Assembly: GCA_021298655.1 (NCBI GenBank)
Contig: JAJTFK010000016.1
Span: forward strand, 1-64,000
Origin: Cryomorphaceae bacterium
Lineage (GTDB): Bacteria; Bacteroidota; Bacteroidia; Flavobacteriales; Schleiferiaceae
DNA: 64,000 bases
Reading direction: 5' to 3'
In this document: one piece after another, positions 61,621 through 64,000 of the stretch
Numbering within the stretch: the first letter of the stretch is position 1
Layout: every line of letters begins with the position of its first letter
The notes under the pieces: generated by a model
What the model was told of the DNA's origin: nothing
The model's database searches: none
The model's input: the letters and a program-made list of their open reading frames with translations, nothing else
Program-made: the position numbers and the translations under genes

Positions 61621-63786
61621 ATGGTTCCGACCGTCGTCCTCAGCGTGATCAACGATTTGCACAGCGACCAGCGCGTGCACCGCACGGCCATGCTGTGGAC
61701 CGAACGCGGCTACCGCGTGGTCGTGCTGGGGCGAACCTACCCCAATCCGGCGCCCTTGGATCGGCCCTACGAAACGCAGCGCATGCGGTGCCGGTTTGCC
61801 AAGGGCCCGCTGTTTTACCTGGAATTTCAGGTGCGCCTTTGGAACCGACTTCGCCGCCTAAACCCCGACGTCTACCTGGCCAACGACCTCGACACCCTGG
61901 GTCCCAACGCGTGGTGGGCGATGCGCCGGGCCAAACCGCTGGTTTACGACAGCCACGAGTACTTTTTGGGCGCTCCCGAACTGGAAGCGCGTCCCTTCGT
62001 ACAGCGCCTTTGGCGGGCCGTGGAGCGCTACGGAATTCCGCGCACCGATTTTCGAGTGACCGTCAACCAAAGCATTGCCGACCAGTACGCCCGCGAATAC
62101 GGATCGACCTGGGACGTGGTGCGCAACGTGCCGATTCCCGCCGAACTGCCATGGGCCGCCGACGGCGAATGGGACGCTGCGGCGGAGCGCAAGCGGGCCC
62201 TGCGGACCGAGCTTGGACTGCCCGTCGAAAAGGTGATCTGGATCCTGCAGGGCGCAGGCATCAACGTCGACCGGGGGGCCGAAGAACTCGTAGAGGCCGC
62301 TCGGGCATGCCCCGAGGTGGTGCTCGCGATCGTGGGGAGCGGAGACGCCATCCCCGGGCTGCAGCGTCGGGTGGCATCCGACGGAACCCCCAACGTGCGC
62401 TTTGTTGGTCGGGTTGACCGTTCGGAACTGCAGCGCTACACCCAGGCCGCCGACCTTGGGTTTAGCCTCGACAAGCCCAAGTCGCAGAACTACCGCTGGA
62501 GCCTTCCCAACAAGCTGTTTGACTACTTCCAGGCCGGAATTCCCGTGGTCGCAAGCGACCTCGTGGAGGTAGCCCGCGTGGTCCACGAAACCGGAGCAGG
62601 CGTCGTGCTGCGGGAGCTAAATCCCGAAGCGATTGCCAAAGCGGCCCGGGCGCTGGTTCAGCCCGAGGCGTATGCCGCGGCGGCGCGCTCCGCCCGCGCG
62701 GCGGCCCACCGATACCATTGGGGACACGAATCCGCCGTGTGGCACCGCCTCATGGACCAACTTGAAGGCCGCGCAACCCACCACATCTGGAGTATGGACC
62801 GCCTGGAGCCGCCCCGCTACGGCGGAACCCTCGAGGTGTTGGGCCAGGTTCGTGCGGCCGTCGCCCGTGGTGAGCAGGTGGTGCTGCACGCCTTTACCCG
62901 CAATCCCTGGCCGCATTCGGAACCCTTTGCCGAGGTACAGACCAACGTACTCCGCCGCGCAAGCTGGCCCCGCAACCTGGCTCCTTGGATTGTGCAAAGC
63001 CGCCAGACTCGAATTGCGCGCCACCAGGCCGCGGTGCAGCGTGGAGCGGTGACCTACCACGGAATCCACTGCAGCGGACTGGGCACGCAGGGAACCCTGC
63101 GCCTGCACAACCCCGAATCGGCCTACTACGCGAGTTTGGCTCGAAGCGCCACGGGATTCCGTCGCGCCTACTACCTCGCCGAAGCATGGGCCCTGCGCCG
63201 CTGGGAGCGTCGCCTTGCGCGTACCTGGATGGGATCGGTATCGGCCATCACGCCCTTGGATGCGGCAACTTGGAACGCCTTGGCCCCGCGATCCCGGGCC
63301 CAATGGGTTCCGCCGCACCATCCGTTCGCAGTCCGAATTCCTCAGGGCCACGCGCCGACCCCGATGGTGCTGGCCGTCGGTAAATTCAGCGTAGAAGAAA
63401 ACGCCGTAGCCCTGCGCGCGCTGCTGGCGGCGAATCCGCCCCTCGAGCCCCTTTGTTTGGCGGGCCACAACGCCCCGCAGGGCACGCCCCACTACGTCGA
63501 CCGTCCGAGCGACCCCGAACTCGACGCGCTGTACGACCAAGCCCAAGTGGTCGTGGTCCACGCGGAGCACGCACTCGGCATCAAATTCAAGCTGATTCAA
63601 GCCCTGCTTCAAGGGCGCCACATTGTGGCCCACGAGCACGCGGTGGCCGGTCTGGACCTCGGTAGCAGGGTGCGCACCTACGCCACCTGGAGTGAGGCCT
63701 ACGAACGCATTCGCGAAGCCCAAAACGAGCCGTGGTCGGCCGAGCACGAAGCCCAAGCCGCCGAGGTGGCCCGTCGGTTTAGCTAA
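61621..63786 (+). CDS. Fused double glycosyltransferase (GT4-like + second GT)
   Basis: 721-aa protein with two GT-B enzymes in one frame. Residues 1 to about 380: SVINDLHSDQRVHRTAMLW, YLANDLDTLGPNAWWA and the donor site KPKSQNYRWSLPNKLFDYFQAGIPV. From about 385: HHIWSMDRLEPPRYGGTLEVLGQ, a second N-terminal domain start, then VLAVGKFSVEENAVAL and HALGIKFKLIQALLQGRHIVAHE in the second donor domain. In related genomes I would expect two adjacent genes. Fusion would make two consecutive sugar additions in one protein. It converges on ftsE with a 3-bp gap. Confidence 0.85.
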   Translation: MVPTVVLSVINDLHSDQRVHRTAMLWTERGYRVVVLGRTYPNPAPLDRPYETQRMRCRFAKGPLFYLEFQVRLWNRLRRLNPDVYLANDLDTLGPNAWWAMRRAKPLVYDSHEYFLGAPELEARPFVQRLWRAVERYGIPRTDFRVTVNQSIADQYAREYGSTWDVVRNVPIPAELPWAADGEWDAAAERKRALRTELGLPVEKVIWILQGAGINVDRGAEELVEAARACPEVVLAIVGSGDAIPGLQRRVASDGTPNVRFVGRVDRSELQRYTQAADLGFSLDKPKSQNYRWSLPNKLFDYFQAGIPVVASDLVEVARVVHETGAGVVLRELNPEAIAKAARALVQPEAYAAAARSARAAAHRYHWGHESAVWHRLMDQLEGRATHHIWSMDRLEPPRYGGTLEVLGQVRAAVARGEQVVLHAFTRNPWPHSEPFAEVQTNVLRRASWPRNLAPWIVQSRQTRIARHQAAVQRGAVTYHGIHCSGLGTQGTLRLHNPESAYYASLARSATGFRRAYYLAEAWALRRWERRLARTWMGSVSAITPLDAATWNALAPRSRAQWVPPHHPFAVRIPQGHAPTPMVLAVGKFSVEENAVALRALLAANPPLEPLCLAGHNAPQGTPHYVDRPSDPELDALYDQAQVVVVHAEHALGIKFKLIQALLQGRHIVAHEHAVAGLDLGSRVRTYATWSEAYERIREAQNEPWSAEHEAQAAEVARRFS

Positions 63787-63789
63787 GAA

Positions 63790-64000
63790 CTAGAGCGTGC
63801 GCTGAACCGTCGACGCGAGGGTTCCGTTGGCGCACCGGTAGGTGGCGTGCGGAAACTTCAGCAGCAGCGCGTAGTCGTGGGTAGCCATCAGAATGCTGCG
63901 TCCGCTGGCGCGAATCTCTTCGAGCAGGTGCATCAATTCCTCGGACATGTGCGGGTCGAGGTTGCCCGTGGGTTCGTCGGCCAAAATCAGGGGTGGGTCA
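63790..64000 (-). CDS. ftsE: Cell division ATP-binding protein FtsE-like (5' part beyond window)
   Basis: C-terminal 69 codons of an ABC ATPase: [24 protein letters not shown] is the Walker B and D-loop, [19 protein letters not shown] the H-loop region. This ending is typical of FtsE, which with FtsX couples division to cell-wall hydrolysis. The frame continues past 64000. It could also be a related LolD-type ATPase. Confidence 0.8.
   Translation of the reverse strand, partial: DPPLILADEPTGNLDPHMSEELMHLLEEIRASGRSILMATHDYALLLKFPHATYRCANGTLASTVQRTL

Overview
The window is chromosomal DNA of a Bacteroidota bacterium, most likely a Flavobacteriales-type lineage of unusually high GC for that group (about 60 % by eye). 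The evidence is a short 287-aa primary sigma factor, a protein with a type IX secretion (T9SS) C-terminal sorting domain, the porT-ubiE gene pair, Omp28-like proteins, a SusC-like TonB receptor, a tmRNA whose tag ends GEYNYALAA, and repeated TAnnTTTG promoter boxes instead of Shine-Dalgarno sites. Several of these boxes sit only 4-7 nt before the start codon, which predicts leaderless mRNAs.

Layout. 1-5.8 kb: a leftward operon of a saccharopine-dehydrogenase/M3-peptidase fusion, rsmA, mgtE and a 2-hydroxyacid dehydrogenase cut by the window edge. 5.9-10.6 kb: an NlpC/P60 hydrolase, a SurA-like PPIase and a T9SS cargo protein. 10.6-15.9 kb: an accessory, partly decayed island. It holds a gutted UPF0145 gene, an internally deleted methyltransferase with a G10 tract, a transposase tail, four copies of a repeat that ends in a tRNA 3' end, two AT-rich ORFs, the tmRNA gene ssrA, plsC and a self-inhibited Fic protein. 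15.9-23.3 kb: a lipoprotein, rpoD, pnp with a long Arg/Gly tail, rpsO, accD and class I fructose-bisphosphate aldolase. 23.4-31.8 kb: a broken tamL, rpe, an rRNA/tRNA methyltransferase, porT, ubiE, a TrkH potassium transporter, an aminotransferase and a small membrane protein.

31.8-39.2 kb is one tightly overlapping leftward operon: SDR, 2OG-Fe(II) oxygenase, MsbA-like ABC exporter, divIC, a reduced mutA, mutB and meaB. 39.3-48.8 kb: rpmH, carB, two glycosyltransferases, a YfhO-like membrane protein and a polysaccharide flippase (surface glycan assembly). 48.8-58.1 kb: a DUF2147 protein, YihY, nadC, a doubly deleted rlmH, holA, a TonB receptor, pyrG and yidC. 58.2-64 kb: an Omp28-like lipoprotein, an EEP nuclease, queA, a fused double glycosyltransferase and the 3' part of ftsE.

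Most of the window is housekeeping. The items that stand out are the tRNA-tailed repeats in the island, two gene fusions, the leaderless promoter pattern, and a recurring theme of internal deletions within otherwise recognisable genes (UPF0145, methyltransferase, tamL, rlmH). The deletions may be biological or assembly artefacts, and read mapping would decide.
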